Both the position numbers and the translations under genes were made by a program. The notes below the pieces were generated by a model that saw nothing but the letters and a program-made list of their open reading frames with translations, was not told the origin of the DNA and did no database searches. A stretch of DNA of 64,000 bases from Lentinus brumalis (taxonomy: Eukaryota; Basidiomycota; Agaricomycetes; Polyporales; Polyporaceae), in the NCBI GenBank assembly GCA_001792895.1, contig MARA01000002.1, positions 620,001 through 684,000 of the forward strand, given 5' to 3'. Position 1 is the stretch's first letter; every line of letters starts with the position of its first letter. Below are positions 33,501 to 45,157 of this stretch, piece by piece.

Positions 33501-35028
33501 TTCTGCAGATGGACGAGGACGACCTTGTTGATCAGCCACACACCGATAGCCTGGTTTGTCCAGTCTTCCGGCATGTTCACCACCACGCGGAACTTGTCGC
33601 CCAAGTACTGCAAGCACTGGTCACCAGTGTACAGACTGTACATCTTGAAGCTTCGCAAGAGCAGCTCCACCCGGTCAGACAAGAACGTGTCCTCGTAGTC
33701 CTGCATCATGACGCCCTCAAAGATCTCCTTGTCCGAGGCAGACACCAGAGCCTTGAGGATCAGCATGATAGGGATGACGTACTCCTGCTTCCTCCAGCTG
33801 AAGCGAAGCATGGCGCTGCCATTAGAGAGGTAGTGGAGGGTGTTCGTGACGCTCGTCTGGTCTGGTCGGACGCAGCGGATCTGAACGGCGTAGGGGGTGT
33901 AGGAGGGGCCGCGGTTGACGAAGGAGGGTCGGATGAGGGAGATGACATGATGTCGACGGGGAAGGATGAGGTAGCGAATGAGACGTTCGTTGCCGTTGAT
34001 GACGAAGTAACCGCCAAACTCTTCGGGCTCTTCATGGTGCTTGACAAGGTCCGCTGAAGACATGCCGCGAAGATTGCACCGAACGGACTTGGCGTAGGTC
34101 AGCCTGGTAGCGCACTTAGGAGGCATGTGCGATGCTACTTACTCTGACCATGATGGGGAGGAGACCGCAATCCCTCATTTCTGTCTCGACCGGGCCGTCG
34201 TTAACTTGCCAGCATATCTTGACCATCATGCGGCCGCGGTAGGAGGTGAGGCGTTCGCGGGCCTGTGGAGCGTGCGAACTTATGGTTAGAACTATTCCGT
34301 ACGCAGGACCCAATTATTAGGCTGGTTCTGCTGCACGATCTCAGGGCTATTTCGTGGCGCGAGAGACGCTCCCAGGTTATCATCCCTACTTGCCGTGCTA
34401 CAGCATCTACGAAAAGTCGCATTGGCAGAGGGAGAGAGGGTTTGGGGTCCGAGTGGTCATTTCCTTGACCACACAGACCCAATGACCCATGTCCAAGACC
34501 CTGAGCAAACAGACGAAACATCACCTCTCAAAGCGTCCAACATGCACTGACTAGAAGAACCGAAAATCCCTAGGAATGAGCTCACCTCGGTCGGGAACAC
34601 CCTGCGTTCCACGGCGTCCCTGTCCCTTTCGGGCACCATAGGACGAGCGACAGTGACCTGCTCGTACCACACTGAAGGAATGTTAGCATACACGTTCTGA
34701 GCGTTGTTACGAAACACTCACTGGTGAGACGGTTGCCCCATCCTCTCTGTCCGCTCTCCAAGCCAATGTCTCCCTTGCCATCGAAGACCACACGCTTCCC
34801 AATGTCTTCTAAGCCCAGACGCAGCAGTCCTTTTCCATCTCCGTCGCCAGCAGGAAGCCCAGAGTCGTCGAAGAGCGCATTGAACGATTCGATGTGCGGG
34901 GTCACGAACTCGTTCAAGATCGGGACGACGGAGGCATCCTTGGGAGGATTCTTGAAGTTGTTCTCGCGCTCTAGCGTGTTAAATGTGCTCTTGACGCGCT
35001 TCGCTGGGCGAGAAGAGCCGTCGGGCAT
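30549..35028 (-). CDS. RPA135: RNA polymerase I second-largest subunit (RPA135)
   Basis: A multi-exon gene from the ATG at 35028; the first exon is 34722-35028. Blocks follow in the order of the beta-subunit family: [151 protein letters not shown] and [22 protein letters not shown]-terminal zinc site follows (CRTC, later CRVC). The start ([17 protein letters not shown]) and the [13 protein letters not shown] block fit Pol I rather than Pol II or III. The enzyme transcribes rDNA in the nucleolus. The intron at 34263-34585 is 323 nt, long for this genome. It is divergent from the nucleoporin gene. Confidence 0.93.
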
Positions 35029-35249
35029 AGCGAGCAGCGAGCAGAGAGACGGATGGCCTGGCGAAGTGAAGTCCGCGAAATTGCAGCCTGTAGCGGGCGC
35101 CTCCTCAAAAATGAAGCGCCTAGGGCCGCGGGCCCGTGATCGCGTTTAAAGCTCCGCGCGAAAGGGGAATCGAGACAATGCGGGCGCTTGTTGAACAACA
35201 CTGAGCTCACGGCGACCACGACGACGCGACACGACCCCCGCCCACAAAA
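35029..35249. promoter_or_regulatory. divergent promoter, RPA135 / NUP98-type
   Basis: 221 bp between the two ATGs, GC-rich, without a clear TATA element. Both genes are growth-linked, so coregulation is plausible but only an inference. Confidence 0.5.
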
Positions 35250-38200
35250 ATGTTTGGCTCCGGCAATGTGTCGTCCACGTGGGGGAGCACCCAGCAGACC
35301 CAGCAGCAGCAGCCCTCTGCGTTTGGACAGCCATCTGGCTTCGGTTCCGGCGGTAAGCATGCTTTATGACGACTCATTTCGCGCGCCCTTTCAACCTGAC
35401 AGCTTTGTCACTCTCTCAGCATTCGGTTCGACTCCCAGCGCGTTCGGACAGCCTCCACAGCAGCAGCAGCAGCCACCAGCCAACCCCATGTTTGGAAACT
35501 TAGGTGGAACGGGAACGACCACGGGCACGGGCACGACTGGCACAGGCTTCGGTGCGTCTCCCCTTGAATTGGCTCGCCTCCAACGCGCTCATCTATCATG
35601 CACAGGAGGAGCCTTCGGTGCTAACGCGTCGGGCGGGGGTGCGTTCGGTGCTCCAAAACCTGCAACTGGATTCGGTGCATTCGGAGGAGGTGGAACGTCA
35701 ACGTTTGGAACTACTCCAGGCTCGTCAGCGTTCGGAGGTGGTGGTACGGGTGCGTTCGGGACTGCCGCAAACGCTGGGGCTGGAGCCGGGACTGGGACCG
35801 GGCTCTTCGGCGCGCAGCCGTCAACGAGCACGAATGCTTTCGGTGGCGGAGGGATGTTCGGGCAGCCAAAGCCAGCAACTGGCGCCTTCGGAGCCACAAC
35901 GACAAGTGCGTGTTCATACTTCTTGGCCTCAAGCCGTCTATTCATCCGTCGTTCGCTTCCGCAGCCACAGATGGGGGCGCACCAGTGACCACGGGGTCCT
36001 CCACGCCCTTCAATGCGTTTACGGAGAAAGATAGCGTCAATCCCAGCATCACCTTGCAGTATCAGAGTATCTCTGCTATGCCGCAGTATCGCTCGGTCTC
36101 GTTTGAGGTGAGTCGCATCGCTCGAGATCTGCCCGACTCCTATCCAAACGCCGTCTCTATCAGGAAATCCGCTACCAAGATTACCAGCAAGGCCGGAAGA
36201 CTGCAGGGGCCTTTGGTCAGACGTCCTTTGGGGCTCCTGCACAACCTACTACAGGTCTGTTTGGTCAGCCCGCAACGCAGCCTGCCGCACAACCTGCTGC
36301 CACTGGAACTACGTTTGGTGGGTTTGGTAACACCAGCACTGCCCAAACTGGAACGACCGGCTTTGGCGCTTTTGGTGGCGGCACAACGGGGACGGCGGGC
36401 ACAGGAGGTGGTCTCTTCGGTGGAGGAGGTGCCTTTGGCCAGACTCCGCAGCAGCAGCAACCTCAGCAGACCACTGGCTTTGGTACCTTTGGGGCGACAC
36501 AAAACTCGCAACAGCCATCTGGAGGCCTCTTCGGAGGTGGCGGAGCATTTGGGGCTAACAATCAGCCCAAACCAGCGTTCGGTATGTGCATTCGTTGTAA
36601 TGCATGTCAGAGTTGACGGCTCACAACACGCAGGCGCGGGCACGGGCACCACATTTGGGTCGACTGGAACTGGTGCCTTCGGTCAGCCGCAGAATCAGCA
36701 GACCAACCCTACCGGCGGTCTGTTCGGCGGCCAGCCCCAGCAGCCGGCAGGAGGTGCTTTTGGTGGTGGGTTCGGTGAGTAACATCCGTCGTCACCCATC
36801 GACCCGTCTAATAGTGGCAGGTGCAGGCGCCAACAATCAGAACAAGACCGGGTCAATATTTGGGGCTGGAGCTACGCCTCAGCCCGCGAACACCGGGTTT
36901 GGCACCGCCTTTGGACAGAACAATCAACAGCAGCCCCAGCAGACTGCTCAACCTTCGGGCGGGCTCTTTGGCGGCGGCGGACTGTTTGGCCAGAACAACC
37001 AGCAACAGCAGCAGCAACAACAGCCCCAGCCAGGCGGTCGTGCGTACCTCGCGTACCTGCATCTTTCCTTCTCGTACTAAGCCTCAATGGTAGTGTTCGG
37101 CACTCAGCAACCTCAGCAGCAGACAGGGGGTCTGTTCGGAGGCGGAGCTGGGGGCGGTCTGTTTGGCAACACCCAGCAGCAACCACAGCAGCAGCAGCAG
37201 GGTGCTCAGCCACAACAACAAAGCACGTTTGGAGGTGGTGGTTTGTTCGGTGCACCAAAGCCAGCTGGAACCACCACCACGGGTACGACCGGCCTGTTCG
37301 GCGGCGGCTTTGGAACAAATACCACCCTTGGTCAGCAGCCGCAGCAGAATCAACCTTCCGCGGGCGGTCTGTTCGGCTCCACCCTAGGACAGCAGCCTCA
37401 GGGGCAGCAAACAAACAATGCCTTCGGTGGCGGGATGTTTGGCAAGCCGGCGGCTCCAACTCTTGGTACCTCGACGTCTACCGGTCAGCAGCAAGGTGGC
37501 CTGGGAGCCGGAAACTCGATTTTCGGCAATAGCACCTTGGGCACATCCACCGCGACGCTGGGTGGCTTTGGTGCATCTACGCTTGGACAGTCGCAGGCAC
37601 CGCTGACTGCGTCCATTGCACAGCCAATCAGCGCAAATCTGCCGATCTTCAGCATGCTACCCCCTGGCCCTCGAGCGGTGACGCTGGACCAACAGCCGAA
37701 GAAGAAACCCGGATACTTTGTGGACGTTCCGACGCGCACGCCCGTCCCGCAGCTGCAGCTGCGGTACGCTCCAGCCACAACGAAGCTGCGTGGGTTCGGG
37801 TCGACTTCTACGCCCCCCGGGGCAGGCTCGAGCCAGCTTGGTAGCAGCCTGTTGTACAACTCGGGCAAGCCGAACGCGTTGTCTCTGAGTAAGGCATCTT
37901 CGTCTAAGAGCCTGCTTGGTCCTGATGCATTCTTGACGAACGGCGGCCCGAGCCCTACATTGGGCAGCGGCGCCCGGCAGAGTGTTAAGAAGCTCACGCT
38001 GGACAAGAAGATCGACGCTGCAGACCTGTTCAGCAAGTCGACTGTCAGTGGGCCGTCGTTCAATCCGAAGCTGAGCATCGCTGCCCGCGAGGCGGAGGCT
38101 GCGTCGGCGGCAGCCTCGAATAGTCTCGCCCGCGTGGAGTCTCCCACTCCTGCGGCTCGGGCTAAGACTCCCGCCAACCGCTTTGTTGGCCAGACCTCGA

Positions 38201-38721
38201 GTGAGACGCTCGAAACTGCTCCTCGATCAGGCCCTTCTGCGTCGCCCGCGAAGGGTCCGCGGGACCCCTCCGAGCTGCAGGAGGGCGACTACTGGGTCAA
38301 GCCCGACCTGGACACGCTCAAGAAGATGGGACACGACGACCTGATGTCGTTCAGCGGGCTTGTCGTCGGGCGTGTTGGGTACGGGCAGATCACGTTCCTC
38401 GAGCCGGTGGACTTGACGGGCCTTCCAAGGCTGTCAAGCCTGCTCGGGGAGGTTGTGCGCTTCGACGACAAGGAGTGCAGCGTGTATCCGGATGCGGACG
38501 AAGCGGAGAAGCCGCCGGCGGGGTCGGGGCTGAACGTGAAGGCGCGGATTGAGCTGGTGCGGTGCTGGGCGCTGGACAAGGCGACGCGGGAGCCGATCAA
38601 GGACGAGAGCAACCCGGCGGCGCAGAAGCACTTCAAGCGGCTGAAGTCCATGAAGCACACGCACTTCGAGGGCTTTGACATCGAGGAGGGCAAGTGGACG
38701 TTCACCGTCGATCACTTCTAG
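35250..38721 (+). CDS. NUP98/NUP116/NUP100-type GLFG nucleoporin
   Basis: The first exon starts with MFGSGNVSSTWGSTQQTQ at 35250, and several short introns cut the repeat region. FG, GLFG and FGG repeats with poly-Gln run to about 37600. A Gle2-binding (GLEBS) segment lies at about 36000-36195: TPFNAFTEKDSVNPSITLQY, then SMPQYRSVSFE-like residues and EIRYQDYQQGRK across an intron. The end is the Nup98 autoproteolytic-type domain (EGDYWVKPDLDTLKKMGHDD, YGQITFLEPVDLTGL, HFKRLKSMKHTHFEGFDIEE, GKWTFTVDHF). The last two residues, HF, are followed directly by the stop. In Nup98-Nup96 precursors this is where HF|S is cut. So this gene codes only the Nup98 half, like yeast Nup100 and Nup116. It acts in the permeability barrier and mRNA export. 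Confidence 0.92.
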
Positions 38722-39959
38722 TCCCTCGTGTGTCCTCTTCCTCGCTCACTCTTTCGGTCTTCTGCTCTCCTCCCTTGCTCCCAGTTCTATGTCCACGTCC
38801 TTATCGTCCTCATCGCTTACCTCTGCACATTGATTCATCCGGTCTCTTGCCTTTCTCATCCATCGTCGTATCACGTCACGTCATGTTGTTCGCCTTGCAT
38901 GTATACTGTATGTAGCCCATGTCAATACAATATGCGCTAGTTGCCCAGTGCTCATTCGCATACTGGACTTGCGCCGTTCACCTATTAAAGTAACTCGAGC
39001 GTTGATCTGTAGGTGTCTTGGACGTCAGGTCAGCTTGTGTAATTTGTATGTGGCGCTCTGCGCATGAGCTCAATGTTCTTATCCGCCGGTCAACGATCCT
39101 GGTCGCTGCGACTTTCTTGAGACATGCGAGATTTGACAGCGCAACCGGCCAGCGCCCTACGACTGGAACAGGTCACCGTCGCGGCGAGGAGATATGTATC
39201 GGCATGTGTAGACTCGCTGTATCGCGCATGTCTCGATGCTGCGACCGCCTGCGCCTTCCTGACGTGGTCGCTCCGAGCTCGAGGTCGCTGCGAGCCTCTG
39301 CGCGGCCCGTTCGCCGCGCCGGACATCCGGTGCGCGCTGCGAAGCCTTTCATTTCGCGGCTCCACTCTTCGTTGCTCACCGCGGTTCGTTGCAAAGGAGA
39401 AGACGGCGAACGTATGTCTGTGTTAGTAAGTTGTGGTAAGTAGGGTCCTATAGCAGGCTCGGAGTCGCAGGCGTACATAAGTACATACGCCCTAGTACGC
39501 CGCCCACGTCCTCGGGCACGTTCGCCGATTGTGGCGCACCCTCCAGTACTTGCATGCTCGCAAGTTACCTCAGTAATGCCTTCCGCTGTCCTTTTCCTCC
39601 TTTCCTTCGCAACAATGCTGCACTTCCCGCCATACCTTCCCTCTGTATTACGTCAACTGCCTCGTTGCCTGCGCGCGGCTAATCGACGCTAATTGTGAAC
39701 CAGAAGGCGCTAAGCACGGTGTCTGTTTGGACACCATCGCCGCGACACCGTACACCTTTGGTACACTTTGTCGCATTGTTCATGGTGAGTAAAGAGCTCG
39801 GCGATCCCCAGAATGGCATCTATTACGCCAAAGTTACTCTAGAACTGACCTGGCGGCAGACCTGCATGCTCACGAGTTCACGATCAACCTGGGTACGTGC
39901 CAAGTTTCGTGGGTGCGGGCAGCGAGCTAAGACGTCACAGACTGTACACTACTTGTATA
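38722..39959. other. long intergenic region, no gene seen
   Basis: About 1.24 kb. No frame has convincing splice-compatible coding sequence. It should hold the 3' UTR of the nucleoporin and the promoter of the coiled-coil gene. A few GT/AG signals near 39780 and 39940 could be a 5' UTR intron. Confidence 0.4.
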
Positions 39960-42900
39960 ATGGAGACCTCCGAGGCCTCTACCTCTTCTTCTGGATCTCC
40001 TTCTGAATCACCCATCGACCTCCAACCTTCGTCGCGCTCGGCACGCTCCAGCATCAGCGAGCACCCACGAAGACGGCGCAGCAAAGATGATCGCCCCGAC
40101 CGCCCCAATACGTTCAGCTCCATGCGGGACGTTGCACGCGTCCTGATCTCGCGCGAGCGTGAGACGATGGACCTGAAGCGCACCCTGTACACCCTCACGG
40201 AGCAACTCAAGGCCGAACGGCAGCGCGCAGATGCGGCGGAGAACAAGACCCGCGAGGTACTGGCCCTCTTCAAGTCGGCGAACGAGGCGAAGATCACGGC
40301 GGAGCAGGCATCCGCGCGTGCGAGCGAGGAGTTGAGGATGTACAAGCTGCAGTACGAGAATGCGAGGGAGGAGCTACGCAGGGCGCAGAAGATCATCGAC
40401 GCATTGGAGTCGCAGAGAGTCGACGCGGAGGAGGCGGCGGCCAAGGCAAGGAGCATGGCGAGGAGGCTGAAGGAGGAGAAGATCATCATGCAAGCGAGGG
40501 AGGAGGGCAGGAGACAAGGTCTGGAGGAAGGTCTCGCACAAGGTCGGGTTGTGGGGTACGAAGAAGGCCGAGCCGCAGGATATGAACGTGGGCAAGCGGA
40601 AACCGAACGAGCGTATACCTCTGCGCCGGCCACGGAGATGGACTATGAGACCCCTCGGGCGCGTCAGTACGAGACGATACATATCTCAAGACCGTCATCT
40701 TCCGAAGAGTCCATCCCCACCGCAAACTATACCCAGACTCTGGACAGCAACCTCCCTGTTCCACCTCCCATTACCACCCCCGCGCGTATACCCACCCCAG
40801 CTGCTGCACCCTCCAGACCTCCTACTCGAACGCCTTCGCAGGCTGAGATCCGTCCGGTACCGGTTCACAATATTCTCTCGCCCTCACACCCACCGGTTGA
40901 CATACCCCCAGATGGCTGGATACCCCAGATTGACGACGGACGCATACGACTTCCACCCCCGCACGAAATGGCCCCGCCGCCGCCATCACCATCACCACCA
41001 TTGTCGGCGGTACTCAACAACGTAACCCTGAAGAACATCCCAGACGAGCCCGTCATGATCCCGCCCCCTACCAACTCCGACCGCGAGCCCAGTAGGAGAC
41101 CTAGGCACAGGCGGAGGAACTCGACGGAATCGGAGTCCACAACGATGTCGCAGTTCGAGATCCTCGGGCCTCCTACTCCCAGTATGCCTACTCTCAGACC
41201 GCATGCACGCGAGCGGCCAAACGTACTGAGCGCAATTGCTGAGGAGCGCGAACGCTCATCGGCTTCGTCGCCGGTCTACGGCTTGCCCAACGTGAGTAGA
41301 CACCGCATATAGTCGACATGCATCCTAACCCGTATATTTGCAGCTGTCCACGCAGAGCTTCCAAATGCCTACGCCTACCCCGGGCATGCCAGTGCCAGTG
41401 CCAGCCTCGCCTCAGAATCCTCCGCCGCCGCAGAACCCCGCCTACCCGGACACGACGCCGCGGTACACCCGAAGCAGGGAGGATCTCGCTCGCTCTGACG
41501 AGGACTACTACAGCAGGAGCAACACGCCCCGTTATAGCAGAGATGAGGGCAGTCACCGCTCCCGCTCGCCTGGTCCCCAGAACGCTTACCGCTCTCGGTC
41601 TCCCGGCCCTGAGAACGCCTACCGCTCTCGATCTCCTGGCCCTGAGAACTCTTACCGCTCTCGTTCGCCTGGCCCGCAGACGACGACCCCTACCTACGAG
41701 CCTTCTCGAGACCGGGGTGCATACGACAAATATGGAGGTGCACAGAGCATCCCTAGAGGTAGTACCCCGGCTAGCCAGTACAGCGTACCACGTGGCACTC
41801 CTAGTGTACAGAGAGCTCCAAGTGTTGGTGCATCTACCGTACACAGCATTCCGCGGGGAGGTACTCCAAGCGTGCAGAGGGCACCCAGTGCTGGCACTCC
41901 CAGCGTGCACAGATACTCCAGTAGGGATAACCTGTCTCGCGTGCAGAACATCTATGCGCCTCCCCATTCTCCGCACTCATCCCCGGAGTCGCCAAACCCC
42001 GGGATTGTTGCACCTGCTCCGAGCTTGCGACCACCTCCGCCCCAGCAATCCCCGCAGAACAGAGGGAGCGTATCATCGAACGAGATCACCTTCAACGTCG
42101 AGCCTCCTTCTCGACCGGAGTCGAACATCTCTAGGACCGAAGGCGGAGAGCCACATCGTTTCTTCCTCAGCGCAGAGGATGCGGATCGGCCATTACCTGC
42201 CACCCCGACAGAACCTGATCCTTCAACGCAACCTCCCCCTGCGACTAGCCCCGTCATTCCACCACCTGTAATGATGAGTGGATCGTGGGGTAGTTCACTC
42301 CCTTCTGGATTCATCCCCACTGGCCCGCCGTCTCCGATGGGCAGCAGCACCTCCATTGGCCCCGCCGGCGTCCCTCTACCGTCCTCGTCGTTTGGGAGCA
42401 GCACAGTGGGTCCAGCAGGCGTCCCTCTTCCTCCTTCATCCTTCGGCGCGACATCATCCGTGCGCTCGGACTCTGGCATCCCAGGGGGTTTCCCCGGCGG
42501 CGAAGGACCTCCCGTTGTCATCCCGCTCCAACCATCGAGCAGGAGCTCGCAGTCCGCCGGCTCGAGCCGCAACGCTAAGCAGCCGTACACGCGCTCTGCG
42601 ATCAGACGACAAGACGACGACGAGTCCTCAAGCGTGTCGTCTGGCATGGGCTCCGTAGACTCGCTCACAACGCCGCCAGCACGCACGCGCAAGCTGTCCA
42701 CCCGCTCGTCGACCCCGGCGTACGCAGAGGCGCCCGTCCCGGCGAACGTCCAGTACCCTGCGCCGCCCACCCCGCGCTCGAGTACGAACAACAGCCTGGG
42801 CTCGTACAGCAATCGCGCATCGCGCGTGCCGCTTCCCGCATCTGTGTCTGGCTCCACCTCGGGATCTGCTGTGGGAGGGCCGCCGACTACACGCAGTTCC

Positions 42901-43286
42901 ATCTTCGGAGGCACGCGTCCGCCCTCCGAGGCCGGAAGACCGCGGTCGCCGCACATGGGGGGCAGGAACTTGTACTCTCCTGCGGCCCCGGCGATGTCGC
43001 TCCCTGTGCCCGAGCCGGTCATACCGATCCCCATCCCTGAGCCGACGCCCATCACGTCCCGGTGGTGCCTGCGTAAGTGATTCCGTCCTTTGCGTCTCTT
43101 CGGCGGTTGACAGAGAGCTTCGTTCGTACCTACAGGTCTCCGTATCGTCGGACTACAACGCCGCTAGCTGATATTGATCCTGGGCCTCCAGTCATGGGCC
43201 GCGCCGCCTCGCCGGTAGCGTCCGCCGTTAGTGCTGCCACCACTACGAACACGAGGGGCGGTAAGAAGAAAAAGGGCAAGCGGTGA
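39960..43286 (+). CDS. coiled-coil protein with GX3 repeat and Pro/Ser-rich tail
   Basis: Three exons: 39960-41291, 41344 to about 43056, and about 43137-43286. Residues about 60-180 form a long coiled coil (RVLISRERETMDLKRTLYTL, TEQLKAERQRADAAENKTRE, REELRRAQKIIDALESQRVD). Next comes a strict GX3 run (EEGRRQGLEEGLAQGRVVGY, EEGRAAGYERGQ) with eight glycines spaced by four. The remaining 850 residues are Pro/Ser/Arg-rich, with four SRSPGP[QE]N[AS]YR repeats, TPSVQRAPS repeats and a twin VGPAGVPLP segment. The C-terminus is basic (RGGKKKKGKR). The last intron uses the donor GTGGTG, the only one that keeps frame. I do not recognise the family; a scaffold or cytoskeletal role would be guesswork. 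Confidence 0.8.
41569..41690 (+). repeat. coding repeat SRSPGP, four copies
   Basis: Tandem 33-nt units encode YRSRSPGPENA-type 11-residue repeats in the coiled-coil gene. Copies differ at few positions, suggesting recent expansion. Confidence 0.8.
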
Positions 43287-43784
43287 TGCGCTGCACCGAT
43301 GCTCGTATGACCGCGCTCAGTTCCTCCGCGTTACCGCTTTATGTTAGATGGTCGAGCGTCCTGTACATGCTGTATCATTATCTCCTCATCTCAGCTCGCT
43401 CCTTCTTCATTGATTAACGACACGACTCGTGTTTATCTTTCGCTCTTTCTGACACAACGAGAACGGAATTCGCTCTTCGGCTGTACATTGGTCCCTTTGT
43501 ATGTCATAGATTTGGCTTCTCCCGATTCGCGGCTGTTGTTTTCTTCTCGCAGGGACTGTGACAGACTCAGGATGTACTCTACATGTACTTAGAATCAATG
43601 TCCGATAGGAATCATTGCTTTGCGATCTGATTGACGAAGGAAGCAGTATGTCTACGTTTTCGCTCCAAAAGTCGGTTGTTGTATACAGCACCAAGAGGCG
43701 CGATCAGCAAGCACGACACCATCGACCTACTCGACAACACGCGTTGTCCTGAGAGGATACCCCACACCACACCGCAAACGTTAT
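43287..43784. other. intergenic, no gene seen
   Basis: Between the stops of the coiled-coil gene (plus) and F-box paralog B (minus). Pyrimidine-rich in part; probably both 3' UTRs. Confidence 0.45.
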
Positions 43785-44763
43785 TCAAATCCAGTATCCG
43801 GGGCCGCCTCCAACTCTGTCCAGCCACACTCTCATACCAGCTTTCTCCGCAAACTCCCCGGGATCCAGTCTCTGGTGTCGCCGGGCTTTGGTCGGCACAT
43901 GCGCAGCGGCCACGAAGGCGTCGAGGCTATCAATGAATCTGCTAGATGCCCAGTAGGCATGCCTGCCACAGCGACCTCCCGACGGGGGCGGGGCCCGAGG
44001 CTGCAGGTAGAGCTGGCTCAGCTTCTCGAATGGTCCGCCGTTCGCTGGCGCTGGAAGTGAGTTGTCGTCGACATGTGTGGAAATGGCAGAATTTACCAGC
44101 TATGTCCTCCAGCTCTTGCGATATGCTCCTAATGTCCGAGACGCACAGATGCGTAACACTAGGTGCGCAATCTGCCCAGTCCTTGATCTTCTCCGCGACG
44201 CTATACGCAGCGAAGGTCAGGTGGAGATGGGTGAGGCGGGGGAAGTGCGCTGGGCCCTGGACGAAAGGGTTCGTCCCGTACAAGCTCAGCTCGCGCAGCG
44301 CGGGGAATGCTTTGGGACAATTGACGTCTGATAGTTGCAAGTTGGTGAGAGAATACCATCCGTGGCAGTGGACGAAACAGAGTGTCTGCAAGTCTTTGGC
44401 AACGATGCGGAGAAGTAGAGCGAGGTTCTGGCCGTAGTGCGCCCTGGCGGCCTTGAGGCTGGGATCGCGCGGATCGCCGCGCCAGTCCTTCCGGATCTCT
44501 CCTCCCTCTGCTGCTGCAAAGAAGAGGTGCTTCACGGTTGGCTTGTAAGTATGCGCGTTCGCCGAACGCTCCTTCTCCAAGCAGAAAAGGAATCCGTCCA
44601 ACTGCTTCGAGGTGCCAGAGATCGCGATGGAGTGGAAACGAGTTGAGCGAGAAGCGGCCCTCATGTACTTGGATACGAGCGATAGCGAGCATCCCGTGAA
44701 TCCGCCGTCTGTACATGCCAGAGTGCAGATTTGGTGCAGTAGCTCGGGCGCGAGGTGATCCAT
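43785..44763 (-). CDS. F-box protein, local paralog B
   Basis: Two exons, 44097-44763 and 43785-44050, joined in phase 1 over a 46-nt intron, give 310 residues. Without splicing the frame runs into a different, unlike tail, so the intron matters. It starts MDHLAPELLHQICTLACTD and has GGFTGCSLSLVSKYMRAAS, FPALRELSLYGTNPF, FPRLTHLHLTF and SVTHLCVSDIRSISQELEDI. After the intron it has NGGPFEKLSQLYLQPRAPPP and WLDRVGGGPGYWI. The tail is shorter than in A, C and D and ends with YWI. It is probably an SCF substrate adaptor; the partner is unknown. B is the most divergent of the four intact copies. Confidence 0.85.
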
Positions 44764-45157
44764 CTTTGTACTAGACGACGACTCGGAGTTCAGCTATGAA
44801 AGACCGAGAAGCTCCCACTAACCTGGGCCAGGGGTGTATGGGCTCGAGTCGTGGCGCTCGTCGGGTGTCACGGAAGCTATAACAGGCTTCATGCGTATAC
44901 TAGTACTAGTTTTATCTGGCCTGTGCTGGTCGCAGTGGCATTGCAGCATATGGCAGCTACAGTGCAGTACCATTGATATCCGCTGATCTCGGGCAAGGTG
45001 ACAGTACACCGCCATGGCCGGGGATAAGTAGGGGAGATGAGGCTCGACACTGCGCGACTCACTGAGGTAATATCAAGCAATCAGTGTGTCCTTATCCTGA
45101 AGCCGGTGAGGAGTAATTTCACAAAAGTAGATACACTGCGGTATGTTCTCGAGACAA
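44764..45157. other. intergenic, upstream of paralog B
   Basis: Promoter of paralog B and 3' flank of paralog C, both on the minus strand. A palindrome-rich stretch ACTAGTACTAGT is at about 44897-44909. No gene seen. Confidence 0.5.

Noticed and set aside
36140..37459. long minus-strand frames across the nucleoporin repeats
   Set aside because: Low-complexity shadows of FG and Gln repeats (poly-Leu/Ala runs).
39018..39443. 141-codon plus-strand frame in the 38.7-39.9 kb gap
   Set aside because: No motif, no supporting introns, and a minus-strand frame of similar size over the same bases.
41952..43055. 367-codon open frame on the minus strand
   Set aside because: It is an antisense shadow of the coiled-coil gene's Pro/Ser-rich exon; its Gly-rich composition is the complement of Pro/Ser codons and no splice sites or motifs support it.
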